A DNA stretch of 64,000 nt from Tubiluchus corallicola (lineage: Eukaryota; Priapulida; Priapulimorpha; Priapulimorphida; Tubiluchidae). Below the pieces are notes generated by a model. The model saw only the letters and a program-made list of their open reading frames with translations. It did no database searches and was not told the origin of the DNA. The translations under genes were made by a program, and so were the position numbers. The DNA is taken from positions 57,501 through 121,500 of the forward strand of contig JAQGDQ010000237.1 in NCBI GenBank assembly GCA_030141605.1, in the 5' to 3' direction. Shown here in pieces: positions 1-11,238 of this stretch. The stretch's first letter is position 1. Every line of letters starts with the position of its first letter.

Positions 1-700
1 TTGATTGTGTCACTGTGAAGTCTTACTGCATGATGTGATTGTGGCGTTCTAACATCATTTTGCAAGTTATGACTGTATCATTCTACCATTTTGCTACATG
101 TTGTAAATGTGAAACTCATTACAGTGTCGCACATTTGTCGCTTTAACATCTGATTATATGTTACGTAGATGTTACTTTGAATCTTACTGCATGTTGTACG
201 TGGTTTTTTACTTCCTGAAATGGATTTGCTACATTTTCCTCTTAGTAATGCGATGTGATACCTTTCACGTCATTTGGGATATGAAGCACTTTGATGTCTT
301 AATGCATGATCTATGACGACGCGCAAGTATTGCTAATGATGTTGCACAGTGGGATAATTAAGTGTAAACTTATTAATCATTGATTGTAAAACCTCATCGA
401 TTGGTATTAAAGTTTGGTTTTATTTAATCAACCTTGAAGTAATTGTTGTTAACAGTTGAAGTCAAAAGACACGCGAATTTGATTGAGTTATTTCTCTCAT
501 TTCAAAACCCGACAAACTGTGTTCATTACTGTCAAAGCTGCCACGAATGTGTATCGAATGCGTACAATGTTTAAAGGGCAATTTTAAAGTATGTCCCTAT
601 ACAGAGTTATATTACTTAGCATTACGCTTACCCAGCTTGAAAGACTTACGTAACTAGAAAAGAAAATTGTCAGTAATTTAAAATGTTCGCGGCAACTGGT
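1..700. other. No gene seen
   Basis: AT-rich sequence without a recognisable exon or repeat on either strand. It is either receptor intron or intergenic. Confidence 0.5.
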
Positions 701-710
701 AAAATGTGAC

Positions 711-815
711 TGAATCACCTTCCCAGTGTGCACCACTGACTCACCTTCCCAGTGTGCACCACAGACTCACCTTCCCAGTGTGCACCACAGACTCATCTTC
801 CCAGTGTGCACTGAC
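711..815. repeat. 26-bp minisatellite, 4 copies
   Basis: Four tandem units containing CACCTTCCCAGTGTGCACCA with few differences. No coding meaning is evident. Confidence 0.85.
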
Positions 816-1255
816 CCACCATAAAACGTATTTATATTCGTACTGACAAGATAAAGTAAATACTTTTGTTTAGTTAGTGAAGTGTGTGCTACAAATGCTC
901 TGATTATTTTTCCAAACGTTACGCAGTGTTATCTAAACTTGTTTCGAATAACCTACCGTCAAAATGGCTGCGCCTAACAGTCCTCGAGAGACTTATTTAT
1001 ATAGCGTTGCTGCTCAAGTAAACTGTGTATGCAATAAGACAGCAAACAAGTGATTTTTGTAAGTAAAGAGTTTTCTTGTACTTTAACTGAAAAGCGAAAC
1101 GAGTAAAATAATGTAAACTGTTTTGCTGACGCCAATCCTTTCTTTCCCTAGTTACTCCTGTCGAAGCAGCTACTAGCTCCATCATTATGCTTGTTTTCTA
1201 GTTCCTACTATTAGTAACGCTTACAACTGATGTTATCATTGACAGGGCAGTCATG

Positions 1256-1412
1256 GTTGTTGTTGTTGTTGTTGTTGCTGCTGCTGCTGCTGCTGTTGTG
1301 TTATTGTTGTCCTTACTGCTGCTGCTGCTGTTGTTATTGTTGTTGTTGTTATTGCTATTGTTGTTCTTGCTGCTGTTGTTGTAGTGTTGTTGTTAGCGTT
1401 AACAAGACGGGA
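1256..1412. repeat. (TTG/CTG)n trinucleotide microsatellite
   Basis: Interrupted runs of TTG and CTG. The Leu/Cys-rich plus-strand ORF over it is an artefact of the repeat. Confidence 0.95.
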
Positions 1413-1856
1413 CTTTACTAGACGCCATATGCTGACACAAACTTGGTATTATCAAGATCCTAGCCTAATGAAATCATGGGAGGGGGGCTCAGTTCTCACC
1501 AGTAACCATCTTGAATATTTTTTACTCGTGATAACATTTACTACATTTCAGCAGCATTCACATAGCTTGAAGTAAACTTATTGCAAATTCTTTAATTAAA
1601 CTAGAATAGCTACTTCTTTTGTTTGTTCGTAAAAATATTCGTTTAGTAATAACACTATTTTACTATTTATTGCACACTAAGTTAACACATAATTACTTCA
1701 ACACAACCGTGGTGAAGAAACTGATTTTTTGTCAAATGTTAACGAAGCTTGAAGCCTTAGACTGCAGCGTGTACAATTGTGCGTGGCTATAGATACAATG
1801 TTGTACACTCAATGGCGTACACTTGATACAATGTTGCTGTAGTAGAATTGTAACAC

Positions 1857-1885
1857 ACACAGACACATAGACACACAGATACACA

Positions 1886-1929
<44 letters not shown>
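1857..1929. repeat. (ACAC)n/(ACGC)n microsatellite
   Basis: A degenerate ACAC-type stretch passes into a pure ACGC tetranucleotide run. Confidence 0.95.
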
Positions 1930-2044
1930 GTTTTCCGTAAATTTAGAAACATTCCATTTTACAGAAACTATAGCGTGTCAAAAAAACTTCACAAATAGCT
2001 TCAATAAAGAATTTAAGAAAACTATGAACAAAACTTATAACCAA

Positions 2045-2760
2045 CTTACCCACCACCATGTGATACACTACCAGTGGCATAACAAAAGTCACAGCTAACT
2101 TACCCACCACCATGTCAAACACTACCAGTGGCATAACAAAAGTTACAACCAACTTAACCACCACCATGTCATACACTACGAATGGAATAACAAAACTTAC
2201 AACCCACTTACCCACCACCATGTGATACACTACGAATGGAATAACAAAACTTACAACCCACTTACCCACCACCATGTGATACACTACCAATGGCATAACA
2301 AAAGTTACAGCCAACTTACCCACCACCATGTGATACACTACCAATGGTATAACAAAAGTTACAACCAACTTAACCACCACCATGTGATACACTACCAATG
2401 GTATAACAAAAGTTACAACCAACTTAACCACCACCATGTGATACACTACCAATGGTAAAACAAAAGTTACATCCAACTTACCCACCACCATGTGATACAC
2501 TACGAATGGAATAACAAAACTTACAACCAACTTACCCACCACCATGTGATACACTACCAGTGGCATAACAAAAGTTACAACCAACTTACCCACCACCATG
2601 TGATACACTACCAGTGGAATAACAAAACTTACAACCAACTTACCCACCACCATGTGATACACTACGAATGGAATAACAAAACTTACAACCAACTTACCCA
2701 CCACCATGTGTTACACTACCAGTGGAATAACAAAACTTACAAGCAACTTACCCACCACCA
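2045..2760 (-). repeat. 54-bp minisatellite copying the receptor's TM2 end and splice donor
   Basis: Thirteen complete 54-bp units follow the receptor exon. Each encodes an 18-residue copy of the TM2 end (MVVGK-LVVSFVIP-LVVYH type) and most carry the exon's 5' splice site GGGTAAGTT. Three units read GGTTAAGTT instead and lose that donor. The unit is a multiple of three and has no stop in the receptor frame, so translation stays open for about 254 codons to 1943. The exception is the first extra unit, where TAT became TAA (2713-2711). The array straddles the exon-intron border and would normally be spliced out from the first donor. Confidence 0.9.
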
Positions 2761-3097
2761 TGTGATAGACAGCCAGGGGCATTACAAAAGTTGCAACCAA
2801 CAAGTCGGACACAGCCAGCGACATTAAGAAATAATTGGTCATATTCTGCAGTTTCCTGTCCATAGACACTGCCACACAGACCATGACGTTTCCCACTAAA
2901 GACACAAGTATGATTAAACACAAGAACATTGCACCCCATGATTTCATCGGTACTTCATAGGTCCTCACTTCTTGAAGTTCCGTCTCATTTTCCTCCACAG
3001 CAAAGAAAATTGAGCTTTTGTTAATCCAGAGAGATAGATTTTCACCAAAATAGTCAGCGGAGGTGATATTGATACCTGCCAAAGCGTCAATTTTCAT
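2752..3097 (-). CDS. 5-HT2-like amine GPCR, first coding exon (N-terminus to TM2)
   Basis: This exon encodes the first ~115 residues of a class A G-protein-coupled receptor. The extracellular N-terminus has four N-glycosylation sequons (N10, N20, N26, N37). TM1 spans about 55-79 with the signature GN (N70), the first loop reads DRKLQNMTNYF, and TM2 spans about 90-112 with the conserved Asp (D98, in SLAVSD). KLQN-TNYFLMSLAV-DLL-VMPLA closely matches the serotonin 5-HT2 family as I know it, so a Gq-coupled amine receptor at the plasma membrane is likely; the ligand is an inference. The start ATG at 3097 is supported by an in-frame stop 15 nt upstream. The exon ends at a strong donor, G|GTAAGTT (GT at 2751-2750), phase 1, just after TM2; from memory vertebrate 5-HT2 genes also have an intron in this region. 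TM3-TM7 exons must lie left of the window or in 1-1940, where I found none. Confidence 0.85.
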
Positions 3098-3346
3098 TGC
3101 GGCTTAGCAGAAGAATCCCATTTGCTGATAGATATTGGAAAACGACAGGCGATTTCACTCAGTTTTGTTTTGTATTTTATTGCGCATTGATTAACTTGCT
3201 AAATTACACAATAAACCTGCCTTCTACCAGGCTTTCTCATTTTGCCAGGAGAGACAAAGTCACTCAAAGTCACGTGAATCAGATCGTAAAATTCGCAGGA
3301 TTCAGTCGTGAGCCGCTCTACTCGATCATTGCCAAGACCCGCCGCG

Positions 3347-3356
3347 GCGCATGCGC
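3347..3356. promoter_or_regulatory. NRF-1-type palindrome upstream of the receptor exon
   Basis: GCGCATGCGC is a perfect palindrome matching the core of the known NRF-1 binding site. It sits in a short GC-rich island (about 3300-3360) some 250 bp upstream of the receptor ATG, a plausible promoter position. No TATA box was identified. The link to the receptor is inferred from position only. Confidence 0.4.
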
Positions 3357-3359
3357 AAA

Positions 3360-4630
3360 AGGGTGTACCGCAAAACTGTTGGAAATATGAGTGAATGTAA
3401 TAAAGCTTATTGTAAGGAGATCAAATCAACGTAATTTGGTCGGAAAAATTCGCTCGTAATGCAGAACGTGGCTTGTTGACTATAGCTGACGCACAGTAAA
3501 CGTTCAGAACCTTTTAAATATTTGTATACGCACATGTGTGGACAGAGCTTTATTAAGAGCGAAGTTTTAAACTTCAAATGTTAAGAACCATTTAAATATT
3601 TGTATAATTACATATGTGGATGGAGATTTCCAAAATGTGGATATTGTAGATCTTTGCATTCTGTTTGTTGATATTCTCCATATTGTAAAATATTAACAGT
3701 TTTTACTGATGGTGCAATGTAGAATGACTGTATAAATTGTTTCATTACCATAAAAATTCTCTCCACACACAGAAGTTGTAAAAGCCACAAATAATTGATT
3801 CAGAAAACTTGCACTCAAAAAACATAACCTTTAACATTGCTGTCTTTTGATGAACTAAACTTGCATGCCTTGAGAGAATTGAGATGTAAATCACATGACT
3901 AGAGATTCAAGTTCCTATTGGACGGTACATCATATTCATGCATACAGACCATAAATGGAAAGGTCACCTGTACTCTACAGACTACTAGACACATCAACAT
4001 CAAAGTGTACTTGGCTTCATTGAGCAGAATAAAGACTATTGCATAGAAAGAGCTGTCTTGTGTTTTCTATATTTAACTAGTCATATGACAAATTTCTCTC
4101 TAAGAATAAATTTAACAATTTAGGTCAAATAAACAAATATAAAGGGAAGGAGAAAAACACTTAGAGACTTAATAAACTCATTCCTGATAAGCTCTATACA
4201 ATTTGCCATGAAGGCCTGTAGGTGGCAGCACACATCTTTTCAATACTTTAATGTAGTATACTATTAATTAAACTTTATAAATAGTACAAACAAATACTTT
4301 GTACAATAAGCGACAGATTTTAAGACATTAAAAAGACAAACTATATTTATACATAGGGTCTACTAATGCGGAATGCAGAAGTACCAAGGCTGCCATACTA
4401 AATTTTTCTGTCGAAAAAGTAATACGAACTGCCTGCCGTTTCTTCATCTATTTTTCAAGGTATTCATACTTGCTCCCACCGTGAAATAATAAACAATTAT
4501 AAATAAATGTTAAAACCATTTTTAATTAAGATACGCGTTGTGGATGAAACTCTGCTTAAAGAAAATTCTTGAAACAAAAGTAACCGTTTTAGTTCAAGAT
4601 AACGACAGCATATGAACTGGAGATCACTTT
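3360..4630. other. Gene-free interval
   Basis: AT-rich. A degenerate direct repeat of roughly 60 bp is seen at about 3500-3625 (around ATTTAAATATTTGTAT). No exon or RNA gene recognised. Confidence 0.5.
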
Positions 4631-4639
4631 GCCCAAGTA

Positions 4640-4975
4640 TAATATAGCTGAGTGGTTATGTGTGTACTAAGCGATCGAAGTCAAGCTACAACTAATCTGG
4701 CCAGGAAATGGATAGATGACTGTTAGAAAAGCTGTTTCTGGGTCGTTTCATTTGCCCTCCGTCTGTCAGCTACCGATCTCGACAAAGACGGATGTTACTA
4801 AGATGTCTCTGCTGGTTCAGTGTATCATTTTAGAAGATTAACTTTGTTAATAAGATGCTGGTCCTGTCACAACCATGTACATTATGCATTTATGTCAATT
4901 ATTATTGTTTTGTTATGCTATTGTTGCACCTACTGTCCCCCTGGTCAATGAAATTAACTAACTAACTACATATAT
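4640..4975 (+). mobile_element. SINE-like element with tRNA-like head and (TAAC)n tail
   Basis: A polymerase-III box A-like segment (TAGCTGAGTGGTTATG, ~4647) is followed by a weak box B-like segment. About 300 bp on, the sequence ends in TAACTAACTAAC, the kind of short 3' repeat found on CR1/L2-type LINEs and their SINEs. Composite tRNA-head SINE is the best reading; target duplications were not identified. Confidence 0.45.
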
Positions 4976-5628
4976 TAGATTCTAATCTAATAGTAAAGTG
5001 CCTAACTTGCTTTCCACATGACACAATCTACTTACGGACTCACTCGCTGACCCAATTAATCACATCCCATGCTGCTGTAAATGATAAAAGTTTGCTTGTT
5101 CGTTTGCTAACATTTCAAGTTTACTTAATCTTTTGACTTTCAGCTGATCTTTCAATATCATCCTAATGGGTTATGATAATCTAAAATATATACGATGAAT
5201 TCAGTAAAAAAATCTGATGTCGTAGTGATGTCACTCGCGCTTGCACACGTGAGTGGATAATTAACTTCGAGTACTTTGAGCCGGCTCCACTTAATCATTC
5301 AACAACTATGTACCCACACGAAATTTATTAAAAAAACACTTTGTGAAAAGTAAATGACCAAATCTGGAGTAACTACGGTAATTTTTCACAATGCCTTGAC
5401 GGACTTCGTAAAGCAAAAGACAGGAGCTGACTATTAGTCTCCATGAAAAACCAAGACAACGTTTATTTACATATTCTCCTGAATCCGTACCATGCGCGCA
5501 TCGTTACCAAGCAGTAAACATAGAAGGAAAAAATTGTAAAAGAGCAAAACAGACACGTTAAATAAACAAACTAGGAGATTAGTATGTCACAAAAGTTATA
5601 TCCTGTATCCCTGTACAGTGTGTTGCGC
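4976..5628. other. No gene seen
   Basis: AT-rich spacer with no recognisable exon, RNA gene or repeat. Confidence 0.5.
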
Positions 5629-5870
5629 CAAAAGTGGCAACGAGCAACACTGGCAACAGTTGCAGCGTACACACTAGCAACAGTGGCAGTGAGCAACACT
5701 AGCAACAGTGGCAGCGTACAACACTAGGAACAGTGGCAGGGAGCAACACTGGCAGTGGGCAACACTAGCAACAGTGGCAGGGAGCAACACTGGCAGTGGG
5801 CAACACTAGCAAAGTGGCAGCATACAACACTTGCAACAGTGGCAGCGAGCAACACTTGCAACAGTAGTAT
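5629..5870. repeat. ~22-bp minisatellite
   Basis: Variable tandem units of the type AACACTAGCAACAGTGGCAG, with higher-order pairs (GCAACACTGGCAGTGGGC). Confidence 0.85.
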
Positions 5871-6070
5871 AATAGATTTCGGCTTTTCACTTCAGACTAC
5901 GATTTTAATAGCAATTAGGTTAGAGATACCACTTACTATTATGAAGTGTTTGGAGGCTTCCATTTCACCTTAAAGAAAAACCGCACCCACAACTACTAGC
6001 AACTATATGTAACTTAAAACAACCTACCCTATAAAACATTGAAAGGGAACAATGCTACTTAATCAACAAC

Positions 6071-6803
6071 GTTTTACGTTGAAGAGTTTATTACCACAGA
6101 AACGTAGCGTTTGCTAGGCTAGTTCCTCGCAGTTTTACGTTGAAGAGTTTATTACCACAGAAACGTAGCGTTTGCTTGGCTAGTTCTTCGCAGTTTTACG
6201 TTGAAGAGTTTATTACCACAGAAACGTAGCGTTTGCTTGCCTAGTTCTTCGCAGTTTTACGTTGAAGAGTTTATTACCACAGAAACGTAGCGTTTGTTCG
6301 GCTAGTTCTTCGCAGTTTTACGTTGAAGAGTTTATTACCACAGAAAGGTAGCGTTTGCTCGGCTAGTTCTTCGCAGTTTTACGTTGAAGAGTTTATTACC
6401 ACAGAAACGTAGCGTTTGCTCGGCTAGTTCTTCGCAGTTTTACGTTGAAGAGTTTATTACCACAGAAACGTAGCGTTTGCTCGGCTAGTTCTTCGCAGTT
6501 TTACGTTGAAGAGTTTATTACCACAGAAACGTAGCGTTTGCTAGGCTAGTTCTTCGCAGTTTTACGTTGAAGAGTTTATTACCACAGAAACGTAGCGTTT
6601 GCTCGGCTAGTTCTTCCGAGTTTTACGTTGAAGAGTTCATTACCACAGAAACGTAGCGTTTGCTAGGCTAGTTCTTCGCAGTTTTACGTTGAAGAGTTTA
6701 TTACCACAGAAACGTAGCGTTTACTCGGCTAGTTCTTCGCAGTTTTACGTTGAAGAGTTTATTACAACAGAAACGTAGCGTTTGTTCGGCTAGTTCTTCG
6801 CAG
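6071..6803. repeat. 61-bp minisatellite, 12 copies
   Basis: Twelve nearly identical units starting GTTTTACGTTGAAGAGTTTA with a 61-bp period. Differences are mostly single bases at the same site (GCTAGGC/GCTCGGC), so it has been homogenised recently. No gene contact. Confidence 0.95.
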
Positions 6804-6809
6804 CCGTGG

Positions 6810-7420
6810 ATATATAAATTCTAAATTAGTGCGTATGCTGTCGTACTGGTGCAATGGTATTTCATATCTGGTTAATATTAATGGTTTATATTAATTAATA
6901 TTAATAATTTTGCTTTAGATGCTGACAGGGACCTGATTTGTTTAATCTGCAAAAGTAGAGAATTCCAAAGTAGAATTGCTTGCCTGATTATAGAGTTTGT
7001 TCCATAGTGGGTATTTACCCTAAATTGTTTTAGATTACTTGTTCTGGAATTGGAAAAAAAGCTAAATCTGGCTAACTAACTACGTGTAAAAAACAAATGT
7101 GTTTGATAGGTGGGGTATACTACTAAAGCTAAAGTTTAGGTCACAAGACTGGCTTCGTTTCAAACACTTTTATGAAAGGCATATTTGTAAAAATGCAAAA
7201 ACAAATAATTATAGAATGCTAAATTAAAATGCTTGACGGTGACAAAAACGTTTAGCCACTTCACAAACTATCACATCTTGTTGACTTGCTAAGTTCGACG
7301 TTAGATTAAAAATGCGTCAATAACCTTATTTACTAACACTATGTTATGTGATTTAGCACTGGGTCGCATGTTTTTTGCCAGGCGTGGAATGTCGCATACA
7401 AAAACATTACTGACAGAAAA
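6810..7420. other. No gene seen
   Basis: AT-rich spacer between the 61-bp array and a minus-strand ORF cluster. Confidence 0.5.
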
Positions 7421-7421
7421 C

Positions 7422-7949
7422 TTAGTTCTCATTTATGAATTGTGGTATCAATGCTCCTACAGTAATTTCATCAGCTGCATTAGCTTTTTGTAAGGCATCG
7501 TTAACACCACAGCACATTACAGTATTGGGAATTGTTTGATCTATATAGTTATCGAGCAAGTTCATATCAAGTTCGGTAATCATGAGTCCTCTATGGGTAT
7601 GAATCTGTGCATATTTACCTGTCATGTTGGGTTTCACGTATGCAGTTCTAGAATCACTAATAATAAACGTACTTGTTGTATCCCGTAAAGTCTTATTGAT
7701 TCTGCCTTTTGTCCTTGTTTCTGTTGTGTTTTCGTTGTTTACATTTGGTTTATACGTGGCACTGAAGCCATCCGGCGAAGCCAAGGTAACACTGAGTCTA
7801 CCAGCGTTGTTGTTTGCAATCACTACCTGTTCTTGCTGTTTGCGTTCCCTCAACGTTGTAGACATTCCATTCATTTGGAACAAAAGTTGATTTAGCTGAT
7901 CATTATTGCTGGACATTATTCGATGTATTTGCTTGCTGTTGGCTTCCAT
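7422..7949 (-). CDS. SGNH-hydrolase-like ORF, 175 aa, probable element relic
   Basis: An intronless ORF starting MEANSKQIHRIM. The N-terminal third is polar and helix-prone. The C-terminal part has the layout of an SGNH/GDSL esterase fold: IISDSRTAY (residues ~95-103) resembles block I, where a Gly-Asp-Ser is usual but here Ser-Asp-Ser stands, and CCGVNDAL resembles block III GxND. Domains of this type occur in ORF1 of some non-LTR retrotransposons and in viral and transposon proteins, so a mobile-element origin is likely. No block V DxxH is seen, so the fold would be incomplete. Two more minus-strand ORFs lie just upstream (8453-8136, 8723-8478). A host gene cannot be excluded. Confidence 0.4.
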   Translation of the reverse strand: MEANSKQIHRIMSSNNDQLNQLLFQMNGMSTTLRERKQQEQVVIANNNAGRLSVTLASPDGFSATYKPNVNNENTTETRTKGRINKTLRDTTSTFIISDSRTAYVKPNMTGKYAQIHTHRGLMITELDMNLLDNYIDQTIPNTVMCCGVNDALQKANAADEITVGALIPQFINEN

Positions 7950-8135
7950 GACGTGTTACAAGTTGTAAATTTCCTACTGTACTTTTCTGTTAGGAAAAAT
8001 TGGTTTTACAGATAAATGCATCTTTCAGAACTGAACAGAACATGCGAATTTTCACATTTTTGTGTTCGTTCGTCTGCACACGCTTGGTCAGTTTACACAA
8101 AGCTGCAACTTTATCTGGGGGGGGGGGGGTAGCCA

Positions 8136-8453
8136 TTACACACGACTCGTCAGTTTGGATAAAACTGCTATTCTGTTTGGGGGTCGGTCAGTGTGTGTTG
8201 AGATCGTTATGATATGTGATACACAGTTTGTGTATACACCATCGTGCTCCAAAACTTGAAAAGTTTGAAAAGAGAGTGACATCAGTTGTTTTTTAACGAT
8301 TTGATCCTGAGTTTCGGAAAGAACAGAAAACGCATCACTAGGCTCCTTATCCTTAAGATTTGTTGATTCCGTTGTGATACTACCACGTTTGTTCCGATGT
8401 GACACTACAGTGACTGTTTCTAAATCATCACAGTTAGTAAACGTCGAGCTCAT
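8136..8453 (-). CDS. Hypothetical ORF, 105 aa
   Basis: Starts MSSTFTNCDDLETVTVVSHR and ends at 8136. I do not recognise a family. It shares strand and spacing with the SGNH-like ORF and with the next ORF upstream, so the three may be pieces of one decayed element or exons of one gene. Poly-G runs near 8117 and 8456 flank it. Confidence 0.25.
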   Translation of the reverse strand: MSSTFTNCDDLETVTVVSHRNKRGSITTESTNLKDKEPSDAFSVLSETQDQIVKKQLMSLSFQTFQVLEHDGVYTNCVSHIITISTHTDRPPNRIAVLSKLTSRV

Positions 8454-8477
8454 GTCGGGGGTGGGGTGGGGGGAGGC

Positions 8478-8723
8478 TCATATTTCTTGAGAACAATTCA
8501 TCAATTCTCCAAGCGCTGATGATTCTTGTTCATCTTTTGTATTAATGCTTAACGATAACAATAGTTGTATTAAACATATCAGATTTTTTTCAATCCACTT
8601 TTTGCAGGCTCCTCCATTTATTGTGATCACTCCAGATTCTTGGACACTTAACCTTGTGACTTGTTTAATATCAGGAGGCATCGTGATGTTGTGACAGTGT
8701 ATACGTCCTGTTTGCTTTTCCAT
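8478..8723 (-). CDS. Hypothetical ORF, 81 aa
   Basis: Starts MEKQTGRIHCHNITMPPD and contains GGACKKWIEKNLICLI. No family recognised. Lies upstream of and on the same strand as the two preceding ORFs; low confidence as a real protein. Confidence 0.25.
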   Translation of the reverse strand: MEKQTGRIHCHNITMPPDIKQVTRLSVQESGVITINGGACKKWIEKNLICLIQLLLSLSINTKDEQESSALGELMNCSQEI

Positions 8724-8846
8724 TTTTTATTTTTGGTTATTTGTTCCAAATACATTAAAACTATTGGAAAGTTGCTTCGTAGTTTGACCAGTTTATTTAT
8801 GAAATTGTCCAGTCCATCAAAACATAATCATAACCTTGACCATAAC

Positions 8847-9360
8847 CAGGCCCTATTTCAGGGGGGCTAAGTGGGGATACTTCCCCGGGGCCTCACCCTC
8901 CAGGGGGGCCTCACGCCGAGGTAACATTTTTTTGCTTTATGCGAACATACTGCCTCCTCTTTCCCCCTCTCGCTCTTGCCGCACGCGCGCCGTTTGCCTT
9001 GTGCGGCTCGGTGCCGATGTTCAGCTGTTTTCAATTTTGGAATTTCTAACACCGGCTTGTACGGAAGTGAGAGTACGTTATCACATATTTCAAAGATGTT
9101 TTTTATTTGACTATTTGACAAGTATTAAGGACTGGTCTTGAAAATAAAGCAGTTTTTCTTTCAATTGTTCTTTCCTTTAACAACTGTATAACTCCATATT
9201 TTCCCTTCGAAAATGTTTCTCCGATGTTTTAGCAGTTCAAAAAATTTTTGAAGTAGCATTCCAACCATGATGGCGCCCGCCCCACGGCGCTTCGCCACCC
9301 CCTGAAAGGGCCTCACACGCCCCACTTCCCCGGGCCTCGCTTAAGCTGAAATAGGCCCTG
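8847..9360. mobile_element. Non-autonomous hAT-type MITE, 514 bp
   Basis: Terminal inverted repeats CAGGCCCTATTTCAG (left) and CAGGGCCTATTTCAGC (right end, reversed), with GC-rich subterminal sequence. Perfect 8-bp target duplications ACCATAAC at 8839-8846 and 9361-9368. CAGGG-type ends with 8-bp duplications are the hAT signature. No transposase is encoded. Confidence 0.9.
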
Positions 9361-9368
9361 ACCATAAC

Positions 9369-11136
9369 CATAACCATGACCATAACGTGTTAAACAAACA
9401 GAAATTTTTAGTTCAAAAGATTCACAGACAAATTACTTCATTATAACTTGGCAAAAAATAAGATACTAAATGCATAGATCTTTACCTTCTTGGCTGGCTC
9501 AGACCATTATAGACTCACAGTTTGCATTTTTCAGAGTGTAAACCTCGAAATTTAAACCAACTCAAGATTCTAGAGCAATTTTTTAACCAGCAAACTCTGC
9601 ACACCTGTGCAGCCAGGTAAATCAGGTACCTTGGGTCGTGTGATGTTCAACCTGCTGAAGCAAGACATATTTCAAAGTTGGCTCCAAGAGATGGAGCCAC
9701 GCTACAAAAAATTCGTTTTACCTTAAACGTCCCTCTTTTGCATATTTTTCTTGACACAGGGACGTAGGCACAGTTTGAATAATCTTTTTTTTTTTACTTC
9801 ATTTATGTTACAAGCGGCAATTTATGTTACCAAAGACTATAACTGTTCCTTTGTCTATTTCTATATCAATTTCATCGTTAAAAGTAGATCTTACTTTTTC
9901 TTTGAAGCTGCTCAAGAATTACCTTGTTTTTTTACCTTGTAGCACTTCAGATTTTCCGGCTTCCATTTCACAGTGTTTTTGCTTTCTTTAGATTTCACTT
10001 CACTGTTTTCACACGTTGAATTTATTCCACTGACTTGGTTTTTACGCAAAATCATTAAGTTGAAAAACTGTTTTGACTGATAAAGACGCTTTTAATAAAA
10101 ATGTCGGTGTCTTAGACGGTTTTGTTGGCAATCTACATTGTATGCTCTGCATTGCGTGTGTAACTGACAAATATAGTACAAGTTTCTCATTTCATATGCA
10201 AAAGTGTACGTTAATTTTAATAATTGTTGTATTGCAGATGAATGCAATTTGTGAGTTTAACTAAATTGGAAAGAAACCGTTGCTATGCTCCGAGAGAACG
10301 TTTAGAAACACCCAGTCTACGACTTTTAAAGGGTTAATAATTAATATAAATTTGCCACCTTACGACCCGTCATTGTGTGACTTTGGCATATTATGCAAGC
10401 TTTGAAATTGAACGCATTTCCGATTATGGTTTAATTAAATTAAACTACTCGGCCTTAATTGGATTTACATTGTGTAGCTATCTTCACTCGAAATGATTGA
10501 TGAATTGGAGTGTTGTAAAAGAAAAATGTAACGCTGAAAGCTTGCTGCTGTCGCAAGTTTGTCAAGCTTGATGGAAAACCGCATGAAGAGCACTCTCTAC
10601 GACACATTTGCATAATGCTTCAAACAAATTTCAGCAAAATTTATCTATAAGATACATAAAAATACGTTTGCCGGGGATTTGCAACTATTAATTAATCAAT
10701 TAATTACCTTGCGCCAGATATTCAGCTACTGAACTTTACAGAAACAAATGTCAAAAGGTCAAATTTGCAGGATACGACCTTGAAAACCTTGATATTAATG
10801 TATGCAACACGCTGTAACGCATTATTACGCATGATTTATAGAAGGCAAAGAGAGTAGCCAAGTGATGATGGCGTGTGCTTAGTGCTGGTCAGAAATTAGA
10901 TAGGTGACTATCGTATTTAACACTGTCTCTGCTTGATACTGATTCTGGTTGTTTACTCTTGAAGGAGAATCTATTCACATTCAAACGTAGCTATAACAAC
11001 CCTCTATCAGCTTGTGCTTTATCTTAGAGACTTAGCCATGACAATTGGCTGGGTTCCAGCCCAGCCGCAACCATCCACATTAAGTAAGCCCTGCCATTGA
11101 GTACTGTATTCCGGCTTGAAGTGAGCCAAATTGAAG
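9369..11136. other. No gene seen
   Basis: AT-rich interval without recognisable exon, RNA gene or repeat. Confidence 0.45.
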
Positions 11137-11221
11137 GTGAGTGAGTGAGAGTGAGTGAGTGAGTGAGTGAGTGAGTGAGTGAGTGAGTGAGTGAGTGAGT
11201 GAGTGAGTGAGTGAGTGAGTA
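11137..11221. repeat. (GAGT)n microsatellite
   Basis: About 20 units of GAGT. Overlapping Ser/Leu/Thr-rich minus-strand ORF is an artefact. Confidence 0.95.
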
Positions 11222-11238
11222 AGTAATTTTCAAAACAT

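Noticed and set aside
1-1940. Search for the TM3 exon of the receptor
   Set aside because: No DRY-containing or Cys-Trp-rich reading frame was recognised on the minus strand; the exon is likely outside the window.
1943-2707. 254-codon ORF as a separate multi-pass membrane protein
   Set aside because: Its units are copies of the receptor exon end and donor; the upstream exon and its strong splice site explain it better.
6071-6803. CRISPR-like array
   Set aside because: Units are contiguous tandem repeats without unique spacers, in an animal genome. The same holds for the 52-, 60- and 75-bp arrays.
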